Source: Allium sativum (taxonomy: Eukaryota; Streptophyta; Magnoliopsida; Asparagales; Amaryllidaceae). Taken from it: a stretch of DNA of 64,000 nt. Shown piece after piece: positions 1-10,682 of this stretch. A program made the translations under genes and the position numbers. Under the pieces are notes generated by a model. It was not told where the DNA came from, searched no databases, and saw only the letters and a list, made by a program, of their open reading frames with translations. Where the stretch lies: NCBI GenBank assembly GCA_030737875.1, contig CM060915.1, positions 898,817,177 through 898,881,176 of the forward strand, read 5' to 3'. Numbering within the stretch: the stretch's first letter is position 1; every line of letters begins with the position of its first letter.

Positions 1-587
1 TACTAATTGGGACACTAGTTAGGTGGTGCAGAGAAGTAAAATGGGTGCGATAGCATATTCAGCCTTATTATCTTATTTCTAGGGTGATGTCCTAGATTTA
101 ATTTATTCATGTCATAACCCTTTTCTTGTTTACATGCTAAATAGTCACTGGACTTACCAGACTCATGTCTGACCCATTTTCTTTCGTCTTCTTTTCTTCT
201 GTTCCCCCCCCCCCCGGTCCGCAGGGAGGGAATACTTCAGCTTAGATCGGATCATTTCCTGCTTGAAGAAAGTAGATGTATTGCTTTGGAATCTCTCTTC
301 CACTGCTATGGCTGGTTTAAGCTTTATTAGGGAATATCATTGTTTTTTATGCTTCTTTTATATTTGGAAGTTTTTGAATCAAGGCTGAAGTTCTATGTAT
401 TACTTTTAAGTATGACTGAGACAATTGTTGTAAAAGCTTGACTGAATTAAGTTGTTAATAAAATGACTTTATTTTCCGATGCTTTATTTGTCTTTCTTGT
501 AATTTATCTTCATCTTTTACCTATTATGCTCCACCAAAGTTTAGGCATTCTCTATGTGAGTGACCTTAACGGAGGCGGGGTGTTTCA
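1..587 (+). repeat. 3' part of the 5' LTR of Ty3/gypsy element H
   Basis: This segment matches 6690-7291 as a direct repeat and ends in the same GGGTGTTTCA. It is the tail of H's 5' LTR; the rest lies outside the window. By eye the two copies differ at a few percent of positions, plus a longer poly-C run here (about 205-216) and a 20-bp tandem duplication in the other copy. That indicates an old insertion. An AATAAA poly(A) signal is at 457-462, about 125 nt before the LTR end. Confidence 0.9.
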
Positions 588-589
588 CT

Positions 590-601
590 TGATATCAGAG
601 T
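590..601 (+). other. Degenerate primer binding site of element H
   Basis: The sequence TGATATCAGAGT lies two bases after the LTR end and differs at two positions from TGGTATCAGAGC, the complement of plant initiator tRNA-Met. It fixes the + orientation of H. Confidence 0.8.
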
Positions 602-1261
602 TGAAGGTTACCGGATCAGATAAAAGATTTGAAAAATTATTTTCAAAACTGTTTTAAAAGAAGCATTTTCAAAAGAAAAGTTTTACTCTAAAGGCATATT
701 CCCCGAAGCCATATGCACTATCTTTTGATCCTCTGTTTGAATCCCTGTTTCCTTCTTTCCTGAGTCTCCGGGGCTCCTGGCTTTCTGGGAGGTAACCTCA
801 TCGTGGCATGGTTCCGTAGGCTTGATGAGACTACGACTCCTGTCAAAGGGCGGAGAAGTGTCCAACTTCCATCTATAGCCGCTGTATTTTCACCTGCCGC
901 TAATTTTATTTCGAGCTTTATAGGATTTTCAATGCGATGGAGACAGCTTTCAAGAGAACTGTCAACAAGTTACACAAGGATGGCAAAGATGAGAATAAGA
1001 GAGTTTGTTTAAGGAGCACAACCCAAGGATGAAGAACTCATGGATACAGACTTGGTTCACAAAGGAGGGGAGGAAAGAATAGTAAAACCTAAAACAAGAG
1101 GATGTATCTTTATTATGGTATAACGAGTCGTATAATTAAGGGCAAGGGCATGAACAAACGACAGGATTTTCAGGAGGGCAAATCCATGCTCTCACCGCCA
1201 ACGTACTTGAGAGAGATGTAGTAAGGCTTCTGTTGAAAAACTTTAGTTTTTCTTCCTGATC

Positions 1262-1725
1262 ATCCTGTTAGTACTCTTTTGATTTTAGCACTTCACATTC
1301 GTTTATATCTGCTTCCATAGTTGAGTCTCTGCACCTTAGTACTTGTATAGTAGAAGATCTCATTATTGTCTCAAATCCAATTTGTGGCTCGGCTCATTTA
1401 TCTTTGGATTTGAGATGCTTATGTTTTCGGGTTTCATGGGCCATGGGTTGATTCTAGGCATGTATTGGTTAGCTAGTAATTGTGAAAGGAGGGTAGTTAG
1501 ACTTTCGACTTGCCTCGGGAATACCCTCGAGATTTCAAGCGATTCTAAGGGATCAGTTTGTCTTAGCTACCTAGAATCACTTTATGTATCTATCGACGAT
1601 TTTCGATCCGTTGGAGTAGTCTATGAGTATGCAAGATGTTTTGATTAGGGTAGGGTTTTCCCCCTAAAACTCGAGTCAGACTTCCGCATACATCTAGTTG
1701 ACAATGCAAAGCCCGTTATGCGATC
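1262..1725 (+). pseudogene. Aspartic protease / RT N-terminal remnant of element H
   Basis: The stretch aligns by eye with the protease and RT start of the intact frame in element G (57741-58976 on the other strand). Shared features are the residues around HPV-TLFD, the SNPI block, GLILGM-WL (the second conserved protease motif), the ESL spacer and DFRI-LVDNAKPV at the start of RT. The catalytic DSGAS is destroyed: the frame shifts near 1285, and an open frame is regained only from 1343 to 1648. A stop codon interrupts the protein just before the RT start. It therefore cannot make a working protease. Family: chromovirus-type Ty3/gypsy Pol. Confidence 0.8.
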
Positions 1726-2104
1726 AACAATAGTTTTGGAACAATATTGGCGAGGATAGGCAGAGTCGGTTAAGTGCTCAATTGTTTGGTTGTTTTGCTA
1801 GTATCATCTTACATAAGTCATCCAAATTCGGATGAGGTATTCCTTGGGTGCTTGTCTGATATTGGTTTAGGCCTTTGGGGCTTGTACATGAGGAATGTCG
1901 AGTTTGACTAGGATGGTTTGCTTGAGAAATAGATGGTTGTGGCAGGCGCCCCAAGTAAGACTGACCTTAAGAGCGGTAAAAAGTACATAGAAACCTTTAG
2001 CTTTAGACCCTCAGATTTGTGACATGATGGATAAGCTAAGTAGAAGAGAGACCTCTAATCATCTTAGTATATACACTTGGTATCATGGTTAACAACTGTT
2101 TATC

Positions 2105-2305
2105 TTGGAAATGTAGTTCGACTACATTGGATATCCTCTAGCATAGTAAGTGATCAAGGTCCTATCTTTACTAGTGAGTTTTGGAAATGGAGGTCAAGAA
2201 GCTTCGCAACTGTGAAGTTAAATTAGTTAAGTGGAGTGAAGCTCAAGAAGATGCGATGTGGGAGACTGAAGATAAGACACGCGCATCATACCCTTTTTCT
2301 TGAGG
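2105..2305 (+). pseudogene. Integrase and chromodomain remnants of element H
   Basis: At about 2147-2187 the frame reads SDQGPIFTSEFW, a conserved part of the retroviral integrase core. Within a few bases it jumps to EVKKLRNCEVKLVKWSEA-like residues and then WETEDKTR, matching the C-terminal chromodomain of element G (56639-56941, other strand). The integrase C-terminus that should lie between them is missing, so an internal deletion has joined the two. Chromodomains of this type help chromoviruses target heterochromatin. The piece is non-functional here. Confidence 0.8.
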
Positions 2306-2888
2306 GTATATCCTTGATCTCTTTTTCTAGGAATTCTATGCATGTTTGTTTTATCTTCTTAGGAATATCCTATAGGTCATATATTCAATCCTTAGAGAGA
2401 AGCCAATGGATGTAAACATGTGTTTGAAACATGTTATGATTGATGGTTGCAAGTGGTTACTAGTGGTTACTCGTGGATGCATATACACACATTAGGCATT
2501 AGATCGGCTCAGTCACTTTCATATTGCATATGCATGAGTGAACTTATATATATAGATTGAAACTTGATGTGTTATCATATGGATGTTGCATTTGTTTGAA
2601 TGATTGTGCACTCATGTAGAAGTTATAAAGTACGATTAGGAATAATTGTATACTTGACGGACTCATGGCGCTGACATAATTCGTATTGAGGAGGTCAATT
2701 GAATCAGTAGACCGCCTGATTTTGCATTAGATAAGGACATGTACACACAATATGCATATGATCATGAAGGCATTAGAAATCTTTTCAAGGACAATGGATG
2801 CTTGTGTTTAATGGTTGAGTAGATGGATGATTGGATGGTAGGATATACATTATTCTTAACTTGAAGATTTCGAGGACGAAATCCTTTA

Positions 2889-2900
2889 AGGAAGGGAGAA
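2889..2900 (+). other. Polypurine tract of element H
   Basis: The purine run AGGAAGGGAGAA abuts the 3' LTR start TGTAACACCCC. It is preceded by a GAGGACGAAATCC block that also occurs, slightly changed, at the same place in elements G, A and B. Confidence 0.85.
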
Positions 2901-3121
2901 TGTAACACCCCGTATTTTCTGAGAATATTAAAGTAACGAATTAAAGAATAATTAATTACAAATGTGAGAAATAGGTGAAACAGGTTGCGCCATTGCGTTC
3001 GTCTTGAAATTCTGCTTGGAATAATGTCCACGTTTTCGAAAATCGGACTTCGTATGAAGTTATGGCCCTCGAAACTTTTAGAAATTTATATTAAAAAATT
3101 CAGAAAATTTAATACCGAGGC

Positions 3122-3210
3122 AGGTCAACCTGGGGGTCGACCTACCCCAGGCCAGGTCGACCAGGGGTTCGACCTCCCTATATATAGATCGACCTGGGGG
3201 TCGACCTCCC
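3122..3210 (+). repeat. Cluster of GGTCGACC inverted repeats in the U3 of H
   Basis: Short palindromic GGTCGACC or near copies recur at least five times, separated by C- or G-runs, so that neighbours can pair into hairpins. TATATATA lies inside the cluster at about 3178-3185. Element G has a different hairpin cluster at the same distance (about 200 bp) from its LTR start. Confidence 0.75.
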
Positions 3211-3362
3211 CTCGGGTCAGATCTGAAATCTGGTGTGTTTCTTTGTGTGACGATCTGCTGTGTCATTAGGGATTGTGTGGCAAGTTCTGGTTGGTTCTCT
3301 TAGATTTGAATGGCTTTGATTTACCCTGGGTTGATCTGGCGGCTCCTATTAAATCAAACTTC

Positions 3363-3370
3363 TATATAAG
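3363..3370 (+). promoter_or_regulatory. Probable TATA box of the H LTR
   Basis: TATATAAG is followed about 20-30 nt later by AAACCCTAAG, typical of plant leaders. G has the same arrangement (CTCTATATAAAC then AACCCTAG). Transcription starting here and polyadenylated near 7161 would give an R region of about 3.8 kb. Confidence 0.55.
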
Positions 3371-3805
3371 CAACCTAAATCTAAACCCTAAGCCATACAA
3401 AAATATTCCTAAGGCTCTCATGCTGTCAGTACTTAGCCTAGAGTAGCCGTCATTCTTCTTTAACTAGAAAGCAAGTTAGGAATTACAAATCAAAATCTAA
3501 TTCAACTAAGAAAATTCAACGTCTACAACAAAGGAGAGTTATTTATTTTTAGAATACAGATCCCTGAAAACAAGACTTTCTTTTGTTTGTAAGTCCTGTT
3601 ATTATTTAGATGTGAACGATTAAAAGTTGTGATTTGTAATAAAATGAAAACTAGAGTAATTACTAGTTGTAAGATAATGATGATGCTGATTTATGCATAT
3701 TCTTGTAACGATTCTATCGTATATGCTTGTGAGATTATTGTGGTTATATGTTGATGTTAAACCAATCGTATATTATGTAAATATGGTGATCTTTTCATGT
3801 TATGC

Positions 3806-4040
3806 AACATGCAAGTTGTTTAGATCTACATTTAGATTTAAGTTTATTGAAACATGCAAGTTGTTTAGATCTATGTTTATTGAACCATGCAAGTTGTTTA
3901 GACCTACATTTAGATCTATGTTTATTGAATCATGCAAGTTTTTTAGATCTATGTTTATTAAATCATGTAAGGCATTAGGCTAAGACATGTATTATGTTAG
4001 GATCTACATTTAGATCTATGTTTATTGAATCATGCAAGTT
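3806..4040 (+). repeat. Imperfect tandem repeats with CATGCAAGTTGTTTAGATCT core
   Basis: About five imperfect copies of a 35-70 bp unit carrying the core CATGCAAGTTGTTTAGATCT followed by ATGTTTATTGAA. The variable spacing indicates repeated slippage or unequal exchange within the LTR. Confidence 0.75.
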
Positions 4041-4092
4041 GTTAGGCTAAGACATGTATTATGTTTAAATTCACATTTAGATCTATGAAAAG

Positions 4093-4480
4093 TGGATCCA
4101 AAATTAAAGCTCATATTTACATGCCTTGTTAAACTTGTGTAAAACCATATGCTTAGGATTCATGTTTGTTGGATCCAAGATAAAAGTTCATATTTACATG
4201 CATTGTTAAACCTGTGTAATTCCATATGTTTAAGATTCATGATTATTGGATCCAAATTAAAGTTTATATTCACATGTCTAGTTGAACTTGTGCAATTCTA
4301 TATGATTAAGGTTTATGTTCATTGGACCCAAAAATAAAAGTTTGCGTTTACATGCCTAGTTGGATTTGGGTAATTTCGTATGTTTAAGACCCATGTTAAT
4401 TAGATCCAAAAATGCAAATTCATCTTTATATGACTAATTGGAATTGTGTAGTTCTATGTAGACTCCCATCCATATGCTTA
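4093..4480 (+). repeat. About 77-bp tandem repeat, five copies
   Basis: The marker GGATCC(A) or close variants occur at 4093, 4171, 4248, 4324 and 4402, giving periods of 78, 77, 76 and 78 bp. Each unit also contains TTTACATG and a CATATG-like block. Confidence 0.8.
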
Positions 4481-4875
4481 TGGTTCATGTTGATTAGGTT
4501 CAAAATTGCAAGTTCATAATTAAACATATATTTGTTCTATGCCAAATTTATGTGACATATGTTGGATCCATATTATGCTTGTCTTGAATGCTACATGTCT
4601 CGTCTTTTTCCCCTCTTGATTTTGAGTTATGCTAAATTGCGAAGCCTAACATTCTATGAAACTTATGCGAACGTTTAGCGGGGGTAACGATGGGAAAAAC
4701 GTGAAGTTACATGTTATTGGCATATTTTAAAAGATTAGTGGCATTGAAATGGTATAATTTATATACCTAAAATTATGAACATGATTTAGAGAGAAATTGG
4801 GCATGACTAGAATGACAATAATTTACATATAAATATAGAAGGTAAATATGTAAATTTAGAAAAAGATGAATATGC

Positions 4876-5090
4876 CTAATCCGAGGTTAGATTGAGTTAC
4901 GGTGTAAGACTGCCCGGAACCGCCCGACACATCCAGCAACCATAACAATATATATCTAATGTGAGAGGTTAGTGCATCAAGCCCAAAAGAACCCGAGGTT
5001 AGACTGAGTTGCGGTGTAAAACTGCCCGGACCCGACCGGCACATCCAGTTTCCACAACAATACCTATCTAATGTGAGTGGTTGGTGTTTT
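4876..5090 (+). repeat. Conserved doublet (CTGCCCGGA core) in the H LTR
   Basis: Two direct copies of a roughly 100-bp block, each with CGAGGTTAGA...CTGCCCGGA...CATCCAG...ACAATA...TCTAATGTGAG. The same doublet, reverse-complemented, is present in both LTRs of G (about 53900-54120 and 60290-60500). It is one of the few parts of these LTRs conserved between the two elements. Confidence 0.8.
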
Positions 5091-5690
5091 AATGAATGAA
5101 TTAAAGCTAAGACATGAATGGTAGGGTTAAGTTAATTAAGGTAACACTTAACCAACATAACATGAATGACTAGGGTTAAGTTAATAGGAAACACTTAACT
5201 TGTATAGCATGATGAATAGGTAAGGTTAAGTAATAAGAAACACTTAACCAATATAACTTGATTTGTGGTACGGTTAAGCTAAAACAAGAGGGCAACACTT
5301 AACTAATATAACTTGATATGCGGTAAGGTTAAATTAAAACAAGAGGGCAACACTTAACCAATATAACTTGATTTGTGGTGGGGTTAAGTTAACACAAGAA
5401 GGCAACACTTAACCAAAGTAACATGACAAGTAGGTGGGTTAAGTTAACTTGAATTGATTGATGACATTTAACCAATACAACATGATGATTGATGACATTT
5501 AATCAATACAACATGATGATCACGTGGTGTTAAGTTAACTTGAATTGATTGATGACACTTAACCAATACAACATGATGAACACGTGGGGTTAAGTTAACA
5601 AGAAAACACTTAACCAATATAACTTGATGAACGGACGGGGTTGAGTAAATAAGGAACACTTAACCAACATGACACGATGAATGGGAGGGT
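5091..5690 (+). repeat. About 50-60-bp tandem repeats with ACACTTAACCAA core
   Basis: Roughly ten imperfect copies of GGTTAAGTTAA...ACACTTAACCAATATAAC...TGAT. GGTTAA and TTAACC are complementary, so each unit can fold on itself. Confidence 0.75.
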
Positions 5691-6200
5691 TAAGTACATA
5701 TCGGGTTGGTGGGTAATATTGGTAAATATAGGCCCACAAAACTTAACCGTTTAATGAACATGCTCGAATCGATGGAAGGGTTAAGTGCATCTCGTGTAGG
5801 TGGGTAATATTAGTAAATATAGGCCCACAAAACTTAACCGTTTAATAAACATGCTTGAATCGATGGGAGGGTTAAGCACATCTTGTGTCGGTGGGTAATA
5901 TTAGTAAATATAGGCCCGCAAAACTTAATCGTTTAATAAAAATGCTTGAATCAATGGGAGGGTTAAGTACATCTCGTGTAGGTGGGTAATATTAGTAAAT
6001 ATAGGCCCACAAAACTTAACCGTTTAATAAACATGCTTGAATCGATGGGAGGGTTAAGTACATATCGTGTAGGTGGGTAATATTAGTACATATAGGCCCA
6101 CAAACTTAACCGTTAAATAAACATTCTTGAATCATGGGAGGGTTAAGTACATATCGGGTTGGTGGGTAATATTAGTAAATATAGGCCCACAAACTTAACC
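5687..6200 (+). repeat. 91-bp tandem repeat, six copies
   Basis: GGGTTAAG recurs at about 5687, 5778, 5869, 5960, 6051 and 6140, a period of 91 bp (last 89). Each unit carries GGTGGGTAATATTAGTAAAT and TAGGCCCACAAAACTTAACC. Confidence 0.85.
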
Positions 6201-7082
6201 AATAAGGAAACCCTAGTAACGGAGACCCATTTCAGCAGTAACCCACATAGATGTATCACGGTACCCTGAACTAGGCAGGGTGGGGCACGATTACTGGGCT
6301 GATTATAAGCGGTCAAAACAGCGGCAGGGGGTACATCAGTGTAGGTTCCGACGGTTAACGAGTGTGCACGTACTCCGGAGTAGGAAAAAGTAGGCACTGA
6401 GTACCAGTAGTTATACACTGTGCATCTTGAAACGTGTCGGGTCACTATCATAAGGATTGATACATCTTATGGTGGGACCAGCACATGGTATCTACACGCA
6501 AGAGAGGGCCGATTGACACAGACACATGGAACGTTAATGCAAGCAAGCAGCCGATCGATAAACTAGTAAGGGTACATCTAACATGTTCATGCCAATTAGG
6601 CTGATTGAGGTGGAATCCTCACGATAGATGTACACCTGAAGGCTACCACAATTACAGGGATTGGGATCACATTGTCATTTTATATAGATTACTAGTTGGG
6701 ACACTAGTTAGGTGGTGCAGAGAAGTAAAATGGGTGTGATGGCATATTCAGCCTTGTTATCTTATTTCTAGGGTGATGTCCTAGATTTAGTTTATTCATG
6801 TCATAACCCTTTTCTTGTTTACATGCTAAATAGTCACTGGACTTACCAAACTCATGTCTGACCCATTTTCTTTCGTCTTCTTTTCTTCCGTTCCCCCCGG
6901 TCCGCAGGGAGGGAACACTTTAGCTTAGATCGGATCATTTCCATCTTGAAAAAAGTAGATGTATTGCTTTGGACTCTCTCTTCCACTTCTATGGCTGGTT
7001 CACGCTTTATTTGGGAATATCATTGTTTTTTTATACTTCTTTTATATTTGGAAGTTTTTGAATCAAGACGGAAGTTCTATGT

Positions 7083-7121
7083 ATTACTTTTAAGTATGAT
7101 GTATTACTTTTAAGTATGAAT
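7083..7121 (+). repeat. 20-bp tandem duplication private to the H 3' LTR
   Basis: The block TGTATTACTTTTAAGTATGA occurs twice in tandem here but only once at the matching place in the 5' LTR (about 395-415). The duplication therefore arose after H inserted. Confidence 0.8.
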
Positions 7122-7317
7122 GAGACAATTGTTGTAAAAGCTTGACTGAATTAAGTTGTTAATAAAATGACTTTATTTTCCGCTGCTTTATTTGTCTGTC
7201 TTGTAATTTATCTACATCTTTTACCTATAATGTTCCACCAAAGTTAAGGCATTCCCTTTGTGAGTGACCTTAACGGAGGCGGGGTGTTTCAATATGTACT
7301 TATCTAATCATTATTAG

Positions 7318-7598
7318 GTCTTCGAGCTATACGACTGAATGATGTTGAAGTTGCTGGTGCTGCTACACTTATTAGTTCATTCCTTGGCCCTAAGACTAGT
7401 GAAGTATGGTACTTATATTCTATTTTTTTTCTTGTTTTAGCTTGTCCATTTGACTTCTTTTAATATGTACATATAGCTTACAACTTTGTTTATGTAAAAT
7501 TGCAGTAAAAAAGCCAGATATCCATCTTTTGTTGTTTGTGATAAACGTCCACAAAGGCATTCGTGGTAGTCACACGGGACATATGATCCTCAAGGAAG
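7318..7598 (+). pseudogene. Two exon-like remnants in the CACTA element
   Basis: About 7318-7403 follows a TTATTAG acceptor and reads, in its only open frame, through residues such as NDVEVAGAATLISSFLGPK. About 7506-7598 follows a TTGCAG acceptor, ends at AAG|GTATCC and has one open frame (PDIHLLLFVINVHKG). The phases of the two do not join cleanly, so the exon limits are wrong or the gene is broken. I do not recognise the protein. It could be part of the transposon's accessory gene or a captured host gene fragment. Confidence 0.4.
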
Positions 7599-7977
7599 GT
7601 ATCCATGCACCTTTATATATTTGTTGTTTTTTTTCATGCAAATTAAGTTGTAATGAATAGGCTTCAATTTTGAATATTCCCCCTCCTTTTTGTAGAAGGC
7701 TAGAAGTATGTGTAATTTTTTTTTTCTAGCAAAAAGTTTTGTTTATTCACTTACAAAATATTGAAAGTAAGAACAAAGGAAAACTGGTGGAAAAATATTT
7801 TTTCTCATGTTCATATTATATGAATGCACCTCTTATGCTGAAAGGTATTCTTTTAAAAATAGTTCTGGAACTTGAAAGTTCATTTTGTCTATGTTTGACC
7901 AACATTAAATTATGTGTATTATATTAGTCTATGTTATCATTAACATTAATCTGTTGTTATGTAAAATCATTATATAG

Positions 7978-8102
7978 GTTTGCTGAAGCCAAGTTTGAGG
8001 AGATCTTTAAAAAGCATGCATATAAAAATCCAAATGCATTGATTGATGATGAAGTGAATGAGATGCTCAAGGCAAATAAACAACCTAATGACTTTGCAGA
8101 TC
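7978..8102 (+). pseudogene. Exon remnant resembling a plant CACTA-associated protein
   Basis: A 125-nt exon is framed by a TATATAG acceptor (ending at 7977) and a GTAAGT donor (8103-8108). It reads AEAKFEEIFKKHAY, then NPNALIDDEVNEMLKAN. This charged, helical stretch is compatible with the Ptta/En/Spm-type proteins encoded by plant CACTA elements, and its position inside such an element supports that. The match is from memory of the family's general character, not a search. The exon is only part of a gene, and no intact open frame connects it to its neighbours. Confidence 0.5.
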
Positions 8103-8639
8103 GTAAGTTCTCATTTTAATGCTATTTGTTTCCTTTTGCTTTATAACTTGCAAGTTCCCAAGCTTATATATGCATACTAATGTATAGTGTTCTAGTAAAT
8201 TTCTTTTAATAAATCAGTGATATAATTAAACAGGAAGTTGCATCAGTTGAGCGGATAGATCTATTGCAATAGGAAGTTGCGAGAGATATATTGCAACTAA
8301 CCAAATTCAGAGTTGTGCACCATTCAAGGGGCCATTGGTACAACTGTCAGTTGATACAAAGACTTAATTTCACAATAGTTATGTGCATTTTTAGCTTTAT
8401 GGTTTTTTGTTGTATTATATACTACAGTATGCGTCTAGATTATGTGGTGAATTACATTTTTTAATATGGTAGAACTTTGAATGTTACTTTAACTAACCTT
8501 CTGAAATGTTTGTTAGAATTTAATGAATCTGATTTTATCTTGTCTATGTCCATTGGAAATGTATGTTTATTTGTTTCTTGGTAATATGTGCTTTCATTAT
8601 TACATTATTAAATGCAGATGATGGTGGATTATAGTAGGC

Positions 8640-8942
8640 AAATGGTTTTTTTTCTAATTTTGCAACGACCATGTAGTGTTGCAAATAATCAAATTGCAAG
8701 TATCAGAAGTAGTTGTAGTAACTCACTTTTCTAGCATCTATTCTAGTTTTGCAACTGGCATTTGTTGTTGCAAAAGGATTTGTTGCAACAACAAGGGATA
8801 ATTGCAAAAAAGTCCATCGCAACATATTATTGCAACGAGAAATAATACATGTGAAAAGCGATCGACCTATTGCTACTTTGGCTATCTAGATGGGAGTGGT
8901 CTATTGCAATTGGCCTACTGCAACAGAAATTGCCTATTGCGA
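8640..8942 (+). repeat. CACTA subterminal repeats (TTGCAA motifs)
   Basis: TTGCAA, TTGCAAC, TATTGCAA and complements occur at least a dozen times in about 300 bp, in both directions. In CACTA elements such subterminal motifs bind transposase. Confidence 0.8.
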
Positions 8943-8960
8943 AAGGGTTTTGTTGTAGTG
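8943..8960 (+). repeat. CACTA terminal inverted repeat (right end)
   Basis: AAGGGTTTTGTTGTAGTG is the reverse complement of a CACTACAACAAAACCC terminus. A 3-bp target duplication would begin with GAT at 8961; its partner is not in the window. Confidence 0.8.
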
Positions 8961-9875
8961 GATCAGCTTGTTTCATTTAATTTTAAACAAACGTTTGAAA
9001 TTAAACAAAATTTCATGAAGCTCAAAATTGAACCAGACCAGCGCATACGTGTAGACTATTCCAATACGATTACAACACCACTGTTACGCTAAATTCTATT
9101 ACCGTATGAACATGATACTGTGTAAACAAGTTAATACTCGATTTAATATAAATTAAAAATAAAATAAAATGCCATTAGATTAGGTTAATTATCGTTTAAC
9201 CTTAATATCTTACTTTACTACAAATAATCGCGTCTTTGTTTATTCCTAGTTTCATTCGAAACGAACCCGACCACAAGCTTTCAAGATCATCGCACCACCC
9301 ATCGTCGGCCTAATCCACACCGAAACCACGCCATGACGTTCAGCCGCGACCCAGCTCCCCTTCACCGCCACCCTGATCCCCTCCGGTGGCCTATAGGAGC
9401 CATACAAACCAAAAGTGTAAAACCACAAAATTTACTATTGTCTAGCAGTTGCTCCAACCTCCACCCACTTGTAGCCATGCCACTACCACCAAAAGGACCG
9501 CCAAAGACCACTCTATCTTCGCCCTTTAGGGGTCACTACCTACAAACCTCCCAATCTTCAGCAAATCGAACGTAAACGATTTTCGTTCGAACCCAAAGAT
9601 CTTCGTCCACATTTGATGAAACTTGACCAGACCACTGCCACGAGAACCGCCTCGACCTCCCCCTCCTTCGACCTTCAGAGACCCAAGCTTGAAAACTGAC
9701 ATGGCAACCCCGAATTGATGAAAATCGAAACTACACACCATTTGGTCATAACAATTTTTTGACCATCTTAAGAAAGCACACCACTGACCACTACCACTGC
9801 TTGAAGCCCTCCACTTCGCCAACGATTTTCATGTTGGATGTTTCTCTAATTTCTTCACGGTTTTGGAATTAAAAT

Positions 9876-10460
9876 TTGAAATTTTGCGTGAGTGCACTTT
9901 ATAAGTTGATGAACTTCTCAGGAAGAAAGTACGATGGATTCATGAGAATGTGGAGTTTTAAAGCTGTACCTGCTAAGGTCAGGATACATATGTGGACGAT
10001 CATGCACAACAAGCTCAATACAGTGAAAAGATTAAGGCTTAAAGGTGTTCATGTTACTGGGGGATGTGTTTTCTGCAATGACGATGACGAGGATTATATG
10101 CATCTTTTTCTTGATTGCGATTTCGCCTTTTACGTGTGGACGAAGTGTTTAGTTAGTCTTAATATCTGCTTAGACTGGTCTCACTTCATCTCTGATCAAT
10201 TTCTCTTCTGGAATAGTACTATTATTACATTACCTGACACTGATATGCGCCATATGTTTGCTCTTTTGAACTTTGCTTATGTTTGGATCCTCTGGCATGA
10301 ACGCAACTCACGAAAGTTTAAATGCAAAATGAAACGGCCCAACTCAGTTATTTTTCGCATACTTAATTTTGTTTCTCTTTGGTCAGGCAATGAAGAAATC
10401 AGGTTTGTTGACACAATCGGAGCTAGAGTGATGGACAGGGCCCGTGGTAGCAGAGCTTGA
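9876..10460 (+). CDS. LINE polyprotein C-terminus with reverse-transcriptase zinc-binding (zf-RVT) domain, partial
   Basis: The 194 residues match the domain that follows reverse transcriptase in plant LINEs. They begin with a VSALYKLM-like helix, then WSFKAVPAKVRIHMW (residues about 26-40) and HNKLNTVKRLRLKGV (44-58). A zinc site follows at C64-x2-C67...H76-x4-C81, then FYVW. Near the C-terminus WILWHERNSRKF (137-148) is the usual conserved tail. Family role: the domain helps bind nucleic acid during target-primed reverse transcription. The RT and endonuclease domains are absent, as expected for a 5'-truncated insertion, so the first ATG is only the first in the fragment and the protein is unlikely to be made. 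The frame has no internal stop, which suggests a fairly recent insertion or little decay. Confidence 0.85.
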   Translation: MKFCVSALYKLMNFSGRKYDGFMRMWSFKAVPAKVRIHMWTIMHNKLNTVKRLRLKGVHVTGGCVFCNDDDEDYMHLFLDCDFAFYVWTKCLVSLNICLDWSHFISDQFLFWNSTIITLPDTDMRHMFALLNFAYVWILWHERNSRKFKCKMKRPNSVIFRILNFVSLWSGNEEIRFVDTIGARVMDRARGSRA

Positions 10461-10664
10461 TGTTGCCATGATTCACTTTACTGGGTTTGCATGCTGTTTT
10501 GCTGTAGTTTCATAAAAATTTTGGACTCTATGTAAACATGCCTGCGTGCATGTATTTTGATTGTACATATGTATGTACATATATGTAACTATTGTAACTA
10601 GTAGATAGCTCTATGTATGCTGAACACGATGTACTTGCTCTATGCTTAATGAATGAATGAAGGC

Positions 10665-10682
10665 GTGAATCTAGCGATTCAC
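10665..10682 (+). other. LINE 3'-terminal stem-loop
   Basis: GTGAATC-TAGC-GATTCAC is a perfect 7-bp stem with a 4-nt loop, 14 nt before the A-rich tail. A hairpin at this position is known in several LINEs and their SINE partners as the RT recognition site; for this element it is an inference. Confidence 0.6.

Larger units (their letters stand above)
588..2900 (+). mobile_element. Decayed, internally deleted internal region of element H
   Basis: Only 2.3 kb separates the PBS from the PPT, whereas autonomous plant Ty3/gypsy elements carry about 5 kb of gag-pol. Protease, reverse-transcriptase N-terminal, integrase and chromodomain pieces follow in the usual order (listed separately), with most of RT, RNase H and integrase missing. 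In 602-1250 and 1730-2100 I see no recognisable domain. A motif at about 1853-1883 recurs in the internal region of G (about 57099-57130) and inside an LTR of B (about 47354-47385). Confidence 0.85.
2901..7291 (+). repeat. 3' LTR of element H (4391 bp)
   Basis: The LTR runs from TGTAACACCCC to GGGTGTTTCA and is bounded by the PPT on the left and CACTA-derived DNA on the right. It is unusually long, mostly because of four tandem-repeat blocks between 3800 and 6200. Segments at about 2985-3075, 4876-5090 and 6190-6480 are recognisably shared, in reverse orientation, with the LTRs of G, so H and G belong to one broad family. Bases 7292-7296 (ATATG) would be one target-site duplication; its partner is outside the window. 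Confidence 0.9.
7292..8960 (+). mobile_element. 3' part of a CACTA (En/Spm) DNA transposon
   Basis: The right end reads GGGTTTTGTTGTAGTG, the complement of the CACTACAACAAAA terminus typical of plant CACTA elements. The last 320 bp are crowded with subterminal TTGCAA and TATTGCAA motifs in both orientations, as expected for transposase binding. Exon-like segments with good splice signals precede them. The left half is cut off by element H at 7291, so H probably inserted into this transposon. Fragments outside the marked exons look like intron or decayed DNA. Confidence 0.8.

Noticed and set aside
205..216. Poly-C run as a telomeric or structural signal
   Set aside because: It is a variable homopolymer in the LTR body, shortened in the partner LTR and also present as poly-G in G.
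9526..9822. Glycine-rich 98-codon gene on the - strand
   Set aside because: It lies in the GC-rich leader of LTR D, has no recognised family, and overlaps frames on the other strand.
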